NCBI RefSeq assembly: GCF_000364705.1
Contig: NZ_AQOH01000061.1
Coordinates: 17,392 to 81,391 of the forward strand
Direction of reading: 5' to 3'
From: Pseudomonas fuscovaginae SE-1
Lineage (GTDB): Bacteria > Pseudomonadota > Gammaproteobacteria > Pseudomonadales > Pseudomonadaceae
Length of the DNA: 64,000 nucleotides
Numbering within the stretch: position 1 is the stretch's first letter; the number at the start of each line of letters is the position of its first letter. Made by a program: the position numbers and the translations under genes. Positions 17,773 through 26,712 of this stretch are shown piece by piece. Below the pieces are notes generated by a model. That model was not told the DNA's origin, did no database searches, and was given only the letters and a program-made list of their open reading frames with translations.

Positions 17773-18420
17773 ATGACCCAAGCCCTGGCCGATATGCGCC
17801 GCGACTACACCCGCGACGGTCTCACCGAGGCCCAGGCCCCGGCCGAACCGTTCGCGCTGTTCCACCAGTGGTTCGCCGATGCGGTGAAAACCGAACAGGC
17901 GCCGGTGGAGGCCAATGCCATGACCCTGGCGACCGTCGACGAGGACGGTCGGCCACATTGCCGCATCCTGTTGCTCAAGGGGCTGGACGAACAGGGTTTC
18001 ACCTTCTTCACCAACTACGAGAGCGACAAGGGGCGGCAACTGGCGGCGCGGCCGTTCGCGGCCATGACGTTCTTCTGGCCGGCCCTGGAGCGCCAGGTGC
18101 GGATCGAGGGACGCGTGGTGAAGGTTTCGCCGCAGGAATCGGATGCCTACTTCCAGGTGCGTCCGCTGGGCAGCCGCCTGGGGGCCTGGGCTTCACCGCA
18201 AAGCCGGGTGATCGCCGACCGTGGCGAGCTGGAGGCGCTGCTCCAGGCCACCCAGGCCCGGTTCTGCGACAGCCAGCCGCACTGCCCGGAGCATTGGGGC
18301 GGTTATCGGCTGTTGCCGGAGCGCATGGAGTTCTGGCAGGGCCGCGCCAGTCGCCTGCACGACCGTCTCGACTACCGGCTGACGGATACCGGCTGGACGC
18401 GCGCGCGCCTGGCCCCCTAA
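17773..18420 (+). CDS. pdxH: Pyridoxamine 5'-phosphate oxidase
   Basis: 215 residues, full length for PdxH. It uses FMN and oxygen to turn pyridoxine or pyridoxamine 5'-phosphate into pyridoxal 5'-phosphate in the cytoplasm. Visible motifs are [49 protein letters not shown] and the C-terminal [24 protein letters not shown], which holds substrate-binding residues. An AAGGAAAG precedes the ATG. Its 3' end overlaps by 4 bases with the convergent small membrane gene. Confidence 0.96.
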   Translation: MTQALADMRRDYTRDGLTEAQAPAEPFALFHQWFADAVKTEQAPVEANAMTLATVDEDGRPHCRILLLKGLDEQGFTFFTNYESDKGRQLAARPFAAMTFFWPALERQVRIEGRVVKVSPQESDAYFQVRPLGSRLGAWASPQSRVIADRGELEALLQATQARFCDSQPHCPEHWGGYRLLPERMEFWQGRASRLHDRLDYRLTDTGWTRARLAP

Positions 18421-18650
18421 CCGGGAAACTCTGCAGCGGCGGCTTCCAGCCAACGCTGCAGGTCTCGTCGCTTGACCTTCCGCTTCCTCGCGTCCTCGAG
18501 ACGCTGCAGCATGAACTTTTTCCGCGCCTCGTTGTCTCCCGCAAGAGATAATGCGAGGTCACGGTCCATCCAGCGTCTGGTTTTCACATACAGCCACCCG
18601 TGGAAATACAATCCGGCGGCAGTGGTGATGGCGATGATGAAGTAATCCAT
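18417..18650 (-). CDS. Small hypothetical membrane protein
   Basis: 77 residues: an N-terminal transmembrane helix ([20 protein letters not shown]), then a charged cytoplasmic helical region ([45 protein letters not shown]). The composition fits a short conserved Pseudomonas protein; I do not recognise the family. The last 4 bases overlap the end of pdxH on the opposite strand. Confidence 0.7.
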   Translation of the reverse strand: MDYFIIAITTAAGLYFHGWLYVKTRRWMDRDLALSLAGDNEARKKFMLQRLEDARKRKVKRRDLQRWLEAAAAEFPG

Positions 18651-18824
18651 GGCGGTCCTTGTGGCGGGTGGGAAAGGCGCTTCAAAAGCGCATTGCCCTG
18701 TCCCGGTTCTAATGTACGTCGAGTCTGTACTGGCGCTGAATGAAAGCCATTTTATCCGCAGGCTGTCGTGACAGAGGTCAAGCTGCGGAGTTTAATTGAA
18801 CTATGTCCTCTTGGAGCTGCCCCC

Positions 18825-19289
18825 ATGCGTAAGTCTGTTTTGCTGATTGCTTCCTTCTCCACAATGGCCATGCTGCTGGGTGGTTGCACCAACAGCCTGA
18901 CCGGCGACACCTATTCCCGTGATGAGGCCCGTCGCGTACAGACCATCCGCCTGGGTACCATCGAATCCCTGCGTCCGGTTCAGATCGAAGGCACCAACTC
19001 GCCAATCGGTGCCGGTGCCGGTGCGATCGTCGGCGGTGTCGGTGGCAGTGCCATCGGTGGTGGCCGTGGCAGTATCGTGACTGCGGTGATCGGTGCGGTG
19101 GCCGGTGGCGTGCTGGGCAACATGGCGGAAAAAGGCCTGACCAAGACCCAGGGCGTGGAAATCACCGTACGTGAAGATGACGGCAGCCTGCGTGCCTACG
19201 TGCAGGAAGTGGCGCCGAACGAGATCTTCCGTGTCGGCGAGCGTGTGCGTATCTCCACTGTCGGTGGTACCAGCCGCGTTTCCCACTGA
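18825..19289 (+). CDS. SlyB-like glycine-zipper outer-membrane lipoprotein
   Basis: 154 residues from the ATG at 18825. The lipobox is LLGGC (Cys21). A glycine zipper at about 62-105 (GAGAGAIVGGVGGSAIGG, GAVAGGVLGNMAEKG) matches the Rick-17kDa/SlyB family, followed by a small beta domain (VEITVREDDG, FRVGERVRI). The family stabilises the outer membrane and is often envelope-stress-regulated. No partner gene is adjacent. A strong terminator follows. Confidence 0.88.
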   Translation: MRKSVLLIASFSTMAMLLGGCTNSLTGDTYSRDEARRVQTIRLGTIESLRPVQIEGTNSPIGAGAGAIVGGVGGSAIGGGRGSIVTAVIGAVAGGVLGNMAEKGLTKTQGVEITVREDDGSLRAYVQEVAPNEIFRVGERVRISTVGGTSRVSH

Positions 19290-19312
19290 TTCCTGCAATC
19301 AGGCTGTAACAG

Positions 19313-19350
19313 AAAACCCCGGCCAGTTTCTTGGCCGGGGTTTTCTTTTT
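19313..19350 (+). terminator. Strong rho-independent terminator
   Basis: A 13-bp perfect stem (AAAACCCCGGCCA / TGGCCGGGGTTTT) with a 6-base loop, ending in TTTTCTTTTT, 24 bases after the SlyB-like gene. The A-rich arm could also stop transcription from the other side. Confidence 0.92.
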
Positions 19351-19390
19351 GTCCGGAGCGTATCGGTCCGCTCCCTCTCGGCGCCTCCCG

Positions 19391-19463
19391 CTGTAGGAGC
19401 AGGGCTTGCCCGCGAAGCTTTGCATGGCCTCAAGGGCCTATTCGCGGGCAAGCCCTGCTCCTC
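19391..19463. repeat. Inverted REP pair
   Basis: gtaggagcagggcttgcccg followed by cgaa, and the inverse ttcgcgggcaagccctgctc followed by ct, separated by about 24 bases. It lies between the SlyB-like gene and nhaA. Confidence 0.85.
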
Positions 19464-19543
19464 CAGGCGCCAATCTGCTCCTACGATGGCACAGTCAGGT
19501 TCCCGCCGGGTAAGTCTGTTCCTGCAATGGCAAGCCAATGTAC

Positions 19544-20725
19544 CTATGGGAGGGTGCTGCGCCGGCTGGCCATGGCCGTGACCATGTAGCCGATCACTGC
19601 CGCGAGCATCGAACCGGTGAGGATACCCATGCGATCCATGCCGGCGTAGTCGCTGCTGCCCGGGATGAAAGCCAGGGAGCCGACGAACAGGCTCATGGTG
19701 AAGCCGATGCCGCAGAGGATCGCCACGCCGAGCACCTGACCCCAATTGGCGCCCTGGGGCAGTGCCGCCAGGCCGGCCTTGATCGCCAGCCAGGTCAGGC
19801 CGAATACCCCGATGGTCTTGCCGATCAGCAGGCCGGCGGCGATACCCAGCGGTACGTGATGGGTGAAACTCTCCAGGTTGATGCCTGCCAGCGATACGCC
19901 CGCGTTGGCGAAGGCGAACAGCGGCAGGATACCGTAGGCCACCCAGGGGTGCAGGGCATGTTCCAGGCTCAGCAGCGGCGACGATTCGGCGTTTTTCGTG
20001 CGTAGCGGGATGCAGAACGCCAGGGTCACGCCTGCCAGGGTCGCATGCACGCCACTCTTGAGTACGCAGATCCAGAGGATCAGGCCGACGACCAGGTAGG
20101 GACCGAGCTTGATCACCCCCAGGCGGTTCATCGCGACCAGGGCGAGCAGGCACGCTCCCGCCAGCAGCAGCGACAGATTCGACAATTCGCCGGAGTAGAA
20201 CATCGCGATGACGATGATCGCCCCCAGATCGTCGATGATCGCCAGGGTCATCAGGAACAGCTTCAGCGACACCGGAGCCCGCTTGCCCAAGAGGGCCAAT
20301 ACGCCGAGGGCGAAGGCGATGTCGGTGGCCATGGGAATCGCCCAGCCGCCGAGTGCCGTCGGGTTGTCCCGGTTCAGCAGCCAATAGATCAGCGCCGGTA
20401 CCACCATGCCGCCGATCGCCGCCGCACCTGGCAGGACCACCTGCGAAGGCTTGGACAGCTGGCCTTCCAGCACTTCACGCTTGACCTCCAGGCCGATCAG
20501 CAGGAAGAACAGCGCCATCAGGCCGTCGTTGATCCACAGCAGCAGCGGCTTGGCGATCTTCAGGGCGCCGACCTGGGCGACCACCGGAACATCCAGGAGG
20601 CCGTTGTACAGGTACGACAGCGGGGAGTTGTTGATCAGCAGAGCCAGGGCGGCAGCGGCAATCAATAACAGACCGCTGGCGGCTTCCAACTGAAAGAACC
20701 GTGTGAATGTGCTACGCAGAGGCAA
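19544..20725 (-). CDS. nhaA: Na+/H+ antiporter NhaA
   Basis: 393 residues from a TTG start at 20723-20725 ([18 protein letters not shown]). GGAGGG lies 6 bases before it, and family members begin at this point; an in-frame TTG 42 bases upstream has no such site. NhaA motifs are ATDIAFALG and [10 protein letters not shown], holding the two transport Asp residues, plus [11 protein letters not shown]. About 12 transmembrane helices. It exchanges sodium for protons at the inner membrane and supports alkaline and salt tolerance. It is a single gene; REP sequences lie downstream. Confidence 0.93.
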   Translation of the reverse strand: MPLRSTFTRFFQLEAASGLLLIAAAALALLINNSPLSYLYNGLLDVPVVAQVGALKIAKPLLLWINDGLMALFFLLIGLEVKREVLEGQLSKPSQVVLPGAAAIGGMVVPALIYWLLNRDNPTALGGWAIPMATDIAFALGVLALLGKRAPVSLKLFLMTLAIIDDLGAIIVIAMFYSGELSNLSLLLAGACLLALVAMNRLGVIKLGPYLVVGLILWICVLKSGVHATLAGVTLAFCIPLRTKNAESSPLLSLEHALHPWVAYGILPLFAFANAGVSLAGINLESFTHHVPLGIAAGLLIGKTIGVFGLTWLAIKAGLAALPQGANWGQVLGVAILCGIGFTMSLFVGSLAFIPGSSDYAGMDRMGILTGSMLAAVIGYMVTAMASRRSTLP

Positions 20726-21024
20726 GGTTCGCCCTCCATCGATGAAGTCAAAAGGTGGGACACCCAAACCCGTACCATCAGTTGTTAAAGCAGGACCTAT
20801 ATTTCTATTGGCGATAACTGGAAAGCTGGGGAATCAACTCATGGCAGCCTAGCAGTTACCCGTGCAAATGCGTCCTCACTGTATCTGTGCGGGTTGTAGG
20901 AAAATTCCTATAGTTGTTGCCGGTTGAATCTTTCACCTTGTTCTTTTCGTGGTTTGGCTGTCAGCTATGCGCACGCCAGCCCGTCAGCGCCTTCGGGCGT
21001 GTCCGTGACAACGAGTAATCCATC

Positions 21025-22119
21025 ATGAGCGATAACCGACAGTGGTCCCGGGAAGCGATCCGGATCATCGAGGCCGATTTCCAGCGCAGTGCCGATACCC
21101 ACCTGATTCCCCTGCCATTGCCCGGGCTGCCGGGTATCGACTTGTATTTCAAGGACGAGTCCAGCCATCCCACCGGCAGTCTGAAACATCGCCTGGCGCG
21201 CTCGCTGTTCCTCTATGCGCTGTGTAACGGCTGGCTGAAACCGGGAGCGCCGGTGATCGAGGCGTCGAGCGGTTCGACGGCGATCTCCGAGGCCTACTTC
21301 GCCCGGCTGCTGGGGCTGCCGTTCATCGCGGTGATGCCGGCCACCACCTCCCAGGAGAAGATCGCGCAGATAGCCTTCTATGGGGGCAGGAGCCACCTGG
21401 TACAGGACCCGACGCAGATCTACGCCGAGTCCGAGCGCCTGGCGCGCGAGAGTGGCGGCCATTTCATGGACCAGTTCACCTATGCCGAGCGGGCCACCGA
21501 CTGGCGGGCGAACAACAACATCGCCGAGTCGATCTTCCAGCAATTGCGCTTCGAGCGGCATCCTGAGCCGAGCTGGCTGATCTCCAGCCCAGGCACCGGC
21601 GGCACCACGGCGACCCTGGGCCGCTACGTGCGCTACCGCCAGCATTGCACGCGGGTACTGTGTGCCGATGCCGAGCGTTCGGTGTTCTTCGATTACTACC
21701 AGAGCGGCGATGCCAGCCTGCGCCTGGACTGCGGTTCGCGGATCGAGGGTATCGGCCGGCCGCGGGTCGAGGCGTCGTTCCTGCCCAAGGTGATCGATGC
21801 GATGGTCAAGGTACCGGATGCCTTGTCCCTGGCGGCCATGCACTACCTGGCGCGGCGCCTGGGGCGACGGGTCGGTGGGTCCAGCGGGACCAACCTGGTC
21901 GGTGCATTGATGGCGGCACGGCAGATGGTCGAGGCCGGGGAGAGCGGTTCGATCGTGGCGATTCTCTGCGATGGTGGCGAGCGTTATGCCACGACCTATT
22001 ACGACGAGGCCTGGCTGAAGGCCCAGGGGCATGTCCTGGATGAGCTGATCGAGCAGGTGGCGGCCACTGTCGAGCGGGGCGAGACGCTGCCCGGGAACGT
22101 TCTGCGCTCAGGGATCTGA
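21025..22119 (+). CDS. PLP-dependent cysteine synthase-family enzyme
   Basis: 364 residues. PLP would bind K54 ([15 protein letters not shown]). The substrate loop is [19 protein letters not shown] and the phosphate loop [12 protein letters not shown]. This is the fold type II architecture of O-acetylserine sulfhydrylase. The [11 protein letters not shown] motif differs from CysK/CysM (N-P-x-G-S-x-K-D/A-R), placing it in a separate subgroup often annotated as a PLP-dependent cysteine synthase family protein. L-cysteine desulfhydrase is another activity found in this subgroup. No cysteine-regulon genes are adjacent. It converges on rhlG. Confidence 0.85.
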   Translation: MSDNRQWSREAIRIIEADFQRSADTHLIPLPLPGLPGIDLYFKDESSHPTGSLKHRLARSLFLYALCNGWLKPGAPVIEASSGSTAISEAYFARLLGLPFIAVMPATTSQEKIAQIAFYGGRSHLVQDPTQIYAESERLARESGGHFMDQFTYAERATDWRANNNIAESIFQQLRFERHPEPSWLISSPGTGGTTATLGRYVRYRQHCTRVLCADAERSVFFDYYQSGDASLRLDCGSRIEGIGRPRVEASFLPKVIDAMVKVPDALSLAAMHYLARRLGRRVGGSSGTNLVGALMAARQMVEAGESGSIVAILCDGGERYATTYYDEAWLKAQGHVLDELIEQVAATVERGETLPGNVLRSGI

Positions 22120-22152
22120 AGGGGCTGGCCACTGCCAGCCTGCAGCGATGAC

Positions 22153-22923
22153 CTAAAGGCTGAATCCGCCATCCAGCGGAATGATGTTTCCGGTCATATA
22201 GGCCCCCGCGGTGCTCGCCAGGCTGATGGCCAGGGCCGCCATCTCTTCCTCGCGGCCCCAGCGTTTCATCGGGATCAGCGCGCAATCCTGCGCCAGGGCC
22301 TGTTCGTCCTCGACGATATGCCGGGTCATCTTGCTTGGAAAGCGTCCGGGGGCGATCACGTTGACGTTGATATGCTGGCTCACCAGTTCCCGCGCCAGTA
22401 TCCGCGACATCTGGTGCAGGGCTGCCTTGCTCGGGCCATAGGCATAGGCCTGCTCGCCAAAGGAGGCAATCCCCGCCACCGAGCCGATGTTGATGATGTG
22501 TGCCGGATTGTCTGCCGATCCGGCACGGCGCAGCAGCGGCAGCAACTGCTGGATGCAGCCGAACACCGCCGTGACGTTCAACTGCATGACCTTCTCCCAG
22601 CCTTTGGCCGGGTAGCTTTCCAGCGGTGCCCCCCAGGTGGTGCCGGCGTTGTTGACCAGGATGTCCAGGCGATCGACGGCTTCGCCCAGTTGCGTGGCCA
22701 ATTCCAGCACTCCCGCCTCGCTGGCCAGGTTGGCGGCCAGGGCATGACAGTGGCCGAGTGCACCAAGCTCCTCGGCGGTCTGTCGGCAGGCCTCGGCATC
22801 GCGAGCGCAGACATAGACCGTGGCGCCGGCCTCGACATAGGCTTTGGCGATCATCCGGCCGATACCACGGGTGCCACCGGTCACCAGTGCGGTGCGGCCT
22901 TGCAGGGAAAAGTAGGGAAGCAT
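22153..22923 (-). CDS. rhlG: RhlG, NADPH-dependent short-chain beta-ketoacyl reductase
   Basis: 256 residues, the exact length of P. aeruginosa RhlG, with shared stretches (ALVTGGTRGIG, CARDAEAC, NNAGTTWGAPLESYP, GWEKVMQLNVT, IQQLLPLLRR, QAYAYGPSKAALHQMSR, YMTGNIIPLDGGF). The cofactor loop is TGGTRGIG and the catalytic residues are the Ser of IGSVAG with Y-x-x-x-K (YGPSK). RhlG reduces beta-ketoacyl groups and was linked to rhamnolipid precursors, though its role there is disputed. No rhamnolipid genes are nearby. Confidence 0.9.
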   Translation of the reverse strand: MLPYFSLQGRTALVTGGTRGIGRMIAKAYVEAGATVYVCARDAEACRQTAEELGALGHCHALAANLASEAGVLELATQLGEAVDRLDILVNNAGTTWGAPLESYPAKGWEKVMQLNVTAVFGCIQQLLPLLRRAGSADNPAHIINIGSVAGIASFGEQAYAYGPSKAALHQMSRILARELVSQHINVNVIAPGRFPSKMTRHIVEDEQALAQDCALIPMKRWGREEEMAALAISLASTAGAYMTGNIIPLDGGFSL

Positions 22924-23048
22924 GGCGAGTCCTGAGCGGGAATAGGGTCGTCATACCCTAGCCGCCGGGCTCCGCCAGTGGAGCCACTATTGCCCCGGGG
23001 AATGTCCCCTCATGCCCGCGGAGCTGGCTGGCTCGCGCGGGCCTGGGC

Positions 23049-23510
23049 TCACTTGCGTACGCGCAGCGTCAGGCCCTTGAGGAAATTGCGCAGCAACTGG
23101 TCGCCACAATGGCGATAGTTGTTGTGGCCGACCTTGCGGAACAACGCGCTCAGTTCCGGCTTGGAAACCGGGAAGTCGACAGACTTGAGGATCGCGTGCA
23201 GGTCGTCTTCCTTGAGCTCGAAGGCCACACGCAGTTTCTTCAGAATGATGTTGTTGGTCACCGGCAGCTCGACCGGCAGCGGCGGACGGCTGTCGTCCTT
23301 GCCACGCTTGAAGATGACCAGGCCATCGAGGAAATGGGCCATGACCTCGTCGGGGCAATGCACGAAGCCTTCTTCCTCGTCTTTTTTCAGGTAGCTGACG
23401 ATATCGGCCCGGGAGGTGTCGAAACCGGTGAGTTGGATGATGTCGGCGACCTTGGCATCGCTGATATCGAGCATGTAGCGCACGCTGCGCAATACATCGT
23501 TGTGAATCAT
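23049..23510 (-). CDS. DUF1456 family protein (YehS-like)
   Basis: 153 residues from the ATG at 23508-23510 (MIHNDVLRSVRYMLD); the open frame continues upstream without family character. It contains two copies of the DUF1456 unit, at about 3-65 (NDVLRSVRYMLDISDAKVADII) and 80-145 (NNIILKKLRVAFELKEDDLHAIL), each ending near HCPDEVMAHFLDGL or HCGDQLLRNFLKGL. The family is small, helical and uncharacterised. It lies 49 bases after the pseudouridine-synthase homologue on the same strand. Confidence 0.88.
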   Translation of the reverse strand: MIHNDVLRSVRYMLDISDAKVADIIQLTGFDTSRADIVSYLKKDEEEGFVHCPDEVMAHFLDGLVIFKRGKDDSRPPLPVELPVTNNIILKKLRVAFELKEDDLHAILKSVDFPVSKPELSALFRKVGHNNYRHCGDQLLRNFLKGLTLRVRK

Positions 23511-23559
23511 GTGGGCAGTCCTGGGTGGTAAACGCCGCGTATGCGCAGCGGCGTTGAAA

Positions 23560-24270
23560 TTAAAACTTTTCCTTGGGCGACAGATAGCGCCACTGGCCGA
23601 CCGGCACCTTGCCGATGGACACGCCGCCAAGGCGAATCCGGCGGATGGCCACGACCTTGAGCCCGACGGCTTCGCAGAGTTGGGCGATCAGGCCCGGCTG
23701 CGGGTTCTTCAGGGCGAAGCGCAGGCGGTTTTCATTCTGCCAACTGGCCTTGGCCGCTGGCAGTTCGCGGCCCTTGACGGTGATGCCGCGGCCGATTCGC
23801 TCGAGGCCGTGCTCGATCATCCGGCCGCTGACTTCGACCACGTACTCCTGCTCGACCTTGGCGATATCCTCGGTCAGCTTGCGCAGGATCTTCCAGTCCT
23901 GGGTGAACACCAGCAGGCCGCTGGCGTTGGTCTGCAGTTCGGCCGCGCTGTTCAGGCGCAGGAAATGCCCGCGCAACGGACGCTTGCCGTAGCGGTGCTC
24001 CTCGGACAGGCTGGCGGCGCCCAGCAACTGGCGTGCTCCGTCGGTATCGAGGCCGGCGGGCTGGTTCAGCAGCAAGGTCACCGGCTCGGGTGCGGTGGCC
24101 TTGGCATTCGGGTCCAGTTCGACTTTCTGCTGGTCGACCTTGAATTGCGGCTCGTCGATGACTTCGCCATCGACCGTGACCCAGCCACCCTCGATGAACA
24201 GCTCGGCCTCCCGGCGGGAGCAGCCGACCAGCTCGATGAGGCGTTTGGAAAGGCGGATGGGTTCAGACAT
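23560..24270 (-). CDS. RluB/E/F-family pseudouridine synthase homologue lacking the catalytic Asp
   Basis: 236 residues from the ATG at 24268-24270 (MSEPIRLSKR). An S4 RNA-binding domain covers about 4-50 (RLIELVGCSRREAELFIEGGWVTVDG). A pseudouridine-synthase domain follows to the end (QEYVVEVSG, GLERIGRGITVKGRELP, LRFALKNPQPGLIAQLCEAVGLKVVAIRRIRLGG). The normal GRLD-x-x-[ST]-x-GLL catalytic motif appears here as A110-E-L-Q113-T-N-A-S-G118-LL, so the nucleophilic Asp is Gln. It may be an RNA-binding protein or chaperone that no longer isomerises uridine. The alignment is by eye. It precedes the DUF1456 gene. Confidence 0.8.
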   Translation of the reverse strand: MSEPIRLSKRLIELVGCSRREAELFIEGGWVTVDGEVIDEPQFKVDQQKVELDPNAKATAPEPVTLLLNQPAGLDTDGARQLLGAASLSEEHRYGKRPLRGHFLRLNSAAELQTNASGLLVFTQDWKILRKLTEDIAKVEQEYVVEVSGRMIEHGLERIGRGITVKGRELPAAKASWQNENRLRFALKNPQPGLIAQLCEAVGLKVVAIRRIRLGGVSIGKVPVGQWRYLSPKEKF

Positions 24271-24373
24271 GACAGCGGCCGTAACGATAAAGGGTGCCCA
24301 TTGTACCTGCCAGCGCCGGTTGCGTCCGGCAACATTTGTCGCAGTTGGGTCTGGGGTGGCGCAGACCGCTTTG

Positions 24374-24465
24374 TTGTAGGTGCCGGCTTGCCGGCGATAG
24401 CGGTCGAACAGGCGGCGCAAGAGTTGCCGGCCCTATCGCCAGCAAGCGGAGCGCCGCCCGGCCGT
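24374..24465. repeat. REP-like inverted elements
   Basis: gtaggtgccggcttgccggc followed by gatagcgg, and the partial inverse ccctatcgccagcaagcgga, between the pseudouridine-synthase homologue and the GNAT gene. The second unit is degenerate. Confidence 0.65.
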
Positions 24466-24511
24466 CTCCCACGTGATCGCGCCAGGCTCGTGCCTTGTGG
24501 GGCGCCACAGC

Positions 24512-24961
24512 TCAGCGCTTGAGCCGCAGGTGCAGCAGCGGATACGGCTGGCCCATGCCATCATGCTCCGAACGCCCGACCACCTCGAAGCCCTGCTTTA
24601 AATAGAAACCGATGGCCTGCGGGTTCTGTTCGTTGACGTCCAACTGGTCGGCATTCAGGTGGTCGATGGCGTACCACAACAGCAGCTTGCCCAGGCCTTG
24701 TCCGCGGTGCTGTGGGGCGATGAACAGCATCTCCACCTTGCCCGCCGCGACGCCGGCGAAGCCGCTGATCCGCTGACGTGAGTCGCGGGTACAGATCAGC
24801 ATGACCGCATCCAGGTAGCGGGTCAGCACCAGGTTCTTCAGCAGCTCGATGTAGCTGTCCGGAAGGAAGTCGTGAGTGGCACGTACGGAAGCTTCCCAGA
24901 CGTCGGTCAGTTCCTGGTAGTCGTTGGCCCTGGGGGGGTAGATGGCTGAGTGCTGGCGCAT
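24512..24961 (-). CDS. GNAT family N-acetyltransferase
   Basis: 149 residues. The acetyl-CoA binding loop is APQHRGQGLGKLLLWYAI (Q/R-x-x-G-x-G/A), followed by the typical ELDVNEQNPQAIGFYLKQGFEVVGRSEHD-like end (here LDVNEQNPQ, then YLKQGFEVVGR). The YhbS/PhnO-like motif A-B order is complete. It is cytoplasmic; the acceptor is unknown. It follows rimO on the same strand but a terminator separates them. Confidence 0.9.
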   Translation of the reverse strand: MRQHSAIYPPRANDYQELTDVWEASVRATHDFLPDSYIELLKNLVLTRYLDAVMLICTRDSRQRISGFAGVAAGKVEMLFIAPQHRGQGLGKLLLWYAIDHLNADQLDVNEQNPQAIGFYLKQGFEVVGRSEHDGMGQPYPLLHLRLKR

Positions 24962-25013
24962 GTCGCCCTTCCTTTTCTGGCGCGAAGCGGATCGTTCGCC
25001 AAACGATAGTCGT

Positions 25014-25052
25014 AAAAAAGCCCCGCTTCTCGTGGAAAGAGCGGGGCTTTTC
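25014..25052 (-). terminator. Rho-independent terminator of rimO
   Basis: Read on the minus strand: AAAAGCCCCGCT pairs with AGCGGGGCTTTT, ending in a run of six T. It lies 14 bases after the rimO stop codon. Confidence 0.9.
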
Positions 25053-25066
25053 GAGTTTTTTACGGC

Positions 25067-26404
25067 TTACAGGCGTTCCGCCCAGAGGTCGTACTCGTCG
25101 GCGTCGGTCACCCGGCACCAGATCTTGTCGCCCGCCTTGAGATCGCCGGCACCGTCGATGAATACGTTGCCGTCGATTTCCGGGGCATCGAAGAAGCAAC
25201 GGCCAACGGCGCCGTTCTCGTCCACTTCGTCGATCAGCACTTCGATTTCCTTGCCGATGCGTTGTTGCAGGCGGGCCGAGCTGATGGCCTGCTGGTGCGC
25301 CATGAAGCGTTCCCAACGGTCCTGCTTGACCTCGTCCGGGACCACGTCCAGGCCCAGGTCATTGGCCGGGGCGCCTTCGACCGGCGAGTACTGGAAGCAG
25401 CCGACGCGATCGAGCTGGGCTTCGGTCAGCCAGTCGAGCAGATACTGGAAGTCTTCCTCGGTTTCGCCGGGGAAGCCGACGATGAAGGTCGAACGGATGA
25501 TCAGTTCCGGGCAGATCTCGCGCCAGTTCTTGATCCGCGCCAGGGTCTTGTCCTCGAACGCCGGGCGTTTCATGGCCTTGAGCACCTTCGGGCTGGCGTG
25601 CTGGAACGGGATGTCCAGGTACGGCAGGATCTTGCCGGCGGCCATCAGCGGGATCAACTCGTCGACGTGCGGGTACGGGTAGACGTAGTGCAGACGCACC
25701 CAGACGCCCAGGGTGCTCAGGGCCTCGCACAGTTCGGTCATGCGGGTCTTGACCGGGGCACCGTTCCAGAAGCCGGTACGGTACTTCACGTCGACGCCGT
25801 AGGCACTGGTGTCCTGGGAAATCACCAGCAGTTCCTTGACGCCGGCCTTGACCAGGCGCTGGGCCTCGTCGAGGACGTCGCCGACCGGGCGGCTGACCAG
25901 CTTGCCGCGCATGGACGGAATGATGCAGAAGCTGCAGCTGTGGTTGCAGCCTTCGGAAATCTTCAGGTAAGCGTAGTGGCGCGGAGTCAGCTTGACGCCT
26001 TGTGGCGGCACCAGGTCGATCAGCGGGTTATGGTCCTGGCGTGGCGGCACGACCTCGTGCACGGCACCGACCACCTGCTCGTACTGCTGCGGGCCGGTCA
26101 CCGCCAGCACGCTGGGGTGCACTTCGCGGATATTGCCTTCTTCCACGCCCATGCAGCCGGTGACGATCACCTTGCCGTTTTCCTTGATCGCCTCGCCGAT
26201 CACTTCCAGGGATTCGGCCTTGGCGCTGTCGATGAAACCGCAGGTGTTGACCACCACGACATCGGCGTCCTGATAGGTGGAGACGACGTCATAGCCTTCC
26301 ATGCGCAGTTGGGTGAGGATGCGCTCGGAGTCCACGAGGGCCTTCGGGCAACCAAGACTTACGAATCCGACCTTGGGATTGGCCGGCGCGGTGGGGGTGG
26401 ACAT
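25067..26404 (-). CDS. rimO: Ribosomal protein S12 methylthiotransferase RimO
   Basis: 445 residues. The UPF0004 domain carries the first cluster's C19, C55 and C84 (SLGCPK, NTCGFID, VTGCMG). The radical-SAM domain has C153-x3-C157-x2-C160 (CNHSCSFC). The C-terminal TRAM domain is at about 375-440. It uses two 4Fe-4S clusters to beta-methylthiolate an Asp of ribosomal protein S12. The motif [13 protein letters not shown] is RimO-like rather than MiaB-like. It is a single gene diverging from kup. Confidence 0.96.
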   Translation of the reverse strand: MSTPTAPANPKVGFVSLGCPKALVDSERILTQLRMEGYDVVSTYQDADVVVVNTCGFIDSAKAESLEVIGEAIKENGKVIVTGCMGVEEGNIREVHPSVLAVTGPQQYEQVVGAVHEVVPPRQDHNPLIDLVPPQGVKLTPRHYAYLKISEGCNHSCSFCIIPSMRGKLVSRPVGDVLDEAQRLVKAGVKELLVISQDTSAYGVDVKYRTGFWNGAPVKTRMTELCEALSTLGVWVRLHYVYPYPHVDELIPLMAAGKILPYLDIPFQHASPKVLKAMKRPAFEDKTLARIKNWREICPELIIRSTFIVGFPGETEEDFQYLLDWLTEAQLDRVGCFQYSPVEGAPANDLGLDVVPDEVKQDRWERFMAHQQAISSARLQQRIGKEIEVLIDEVDENGAVGRCFFDAPEIDGNVFIDGAGDLKAGDKIWCRVTDADEYDLWAERL

Positions 26405-26712
26405 GTCTAACCTCGGTTGGGGTGTCAGGTCGTTCGGTGACGACGGGCGCTGGGCGCGCCTCTGATCAAAAAGTGCGCAATTCTAGCGGCGAGCGAGGCA
26501 CTTGAACAGCTTTATGGAGGGAAATGCGACGAGTGCTGCGCTATGCTTCGCCGCGTTGGCGTTTGTTGTCATTTTTTGTTTCAAATTGCCGGCAAAAGAT
26601 TGAGCATCGGCAACTGTAGGAAAAGCAGCGCATGCTGCACTGACATGCTGAACTGAAAAAAGAATAGTGCTTCTTTGAAGAAGCCCCGGTCCGGGTTGTG
26701 GGGGAGTAGTTG
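26405..26712. other. Intergenic region between divergent rimO and kup
   Basis: 308 bases with no gene that I can support. It is AT-richer than its surroundings (tttgttgtcattttttgttt near 26560-26580), as expected for promoters. A small GCAGC-gcat-GCTGC inverted repeat lies at 26625-26638. GGGGAG at 26701-26706 is the kup ribosome-binding site. Confidence 0.6.
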
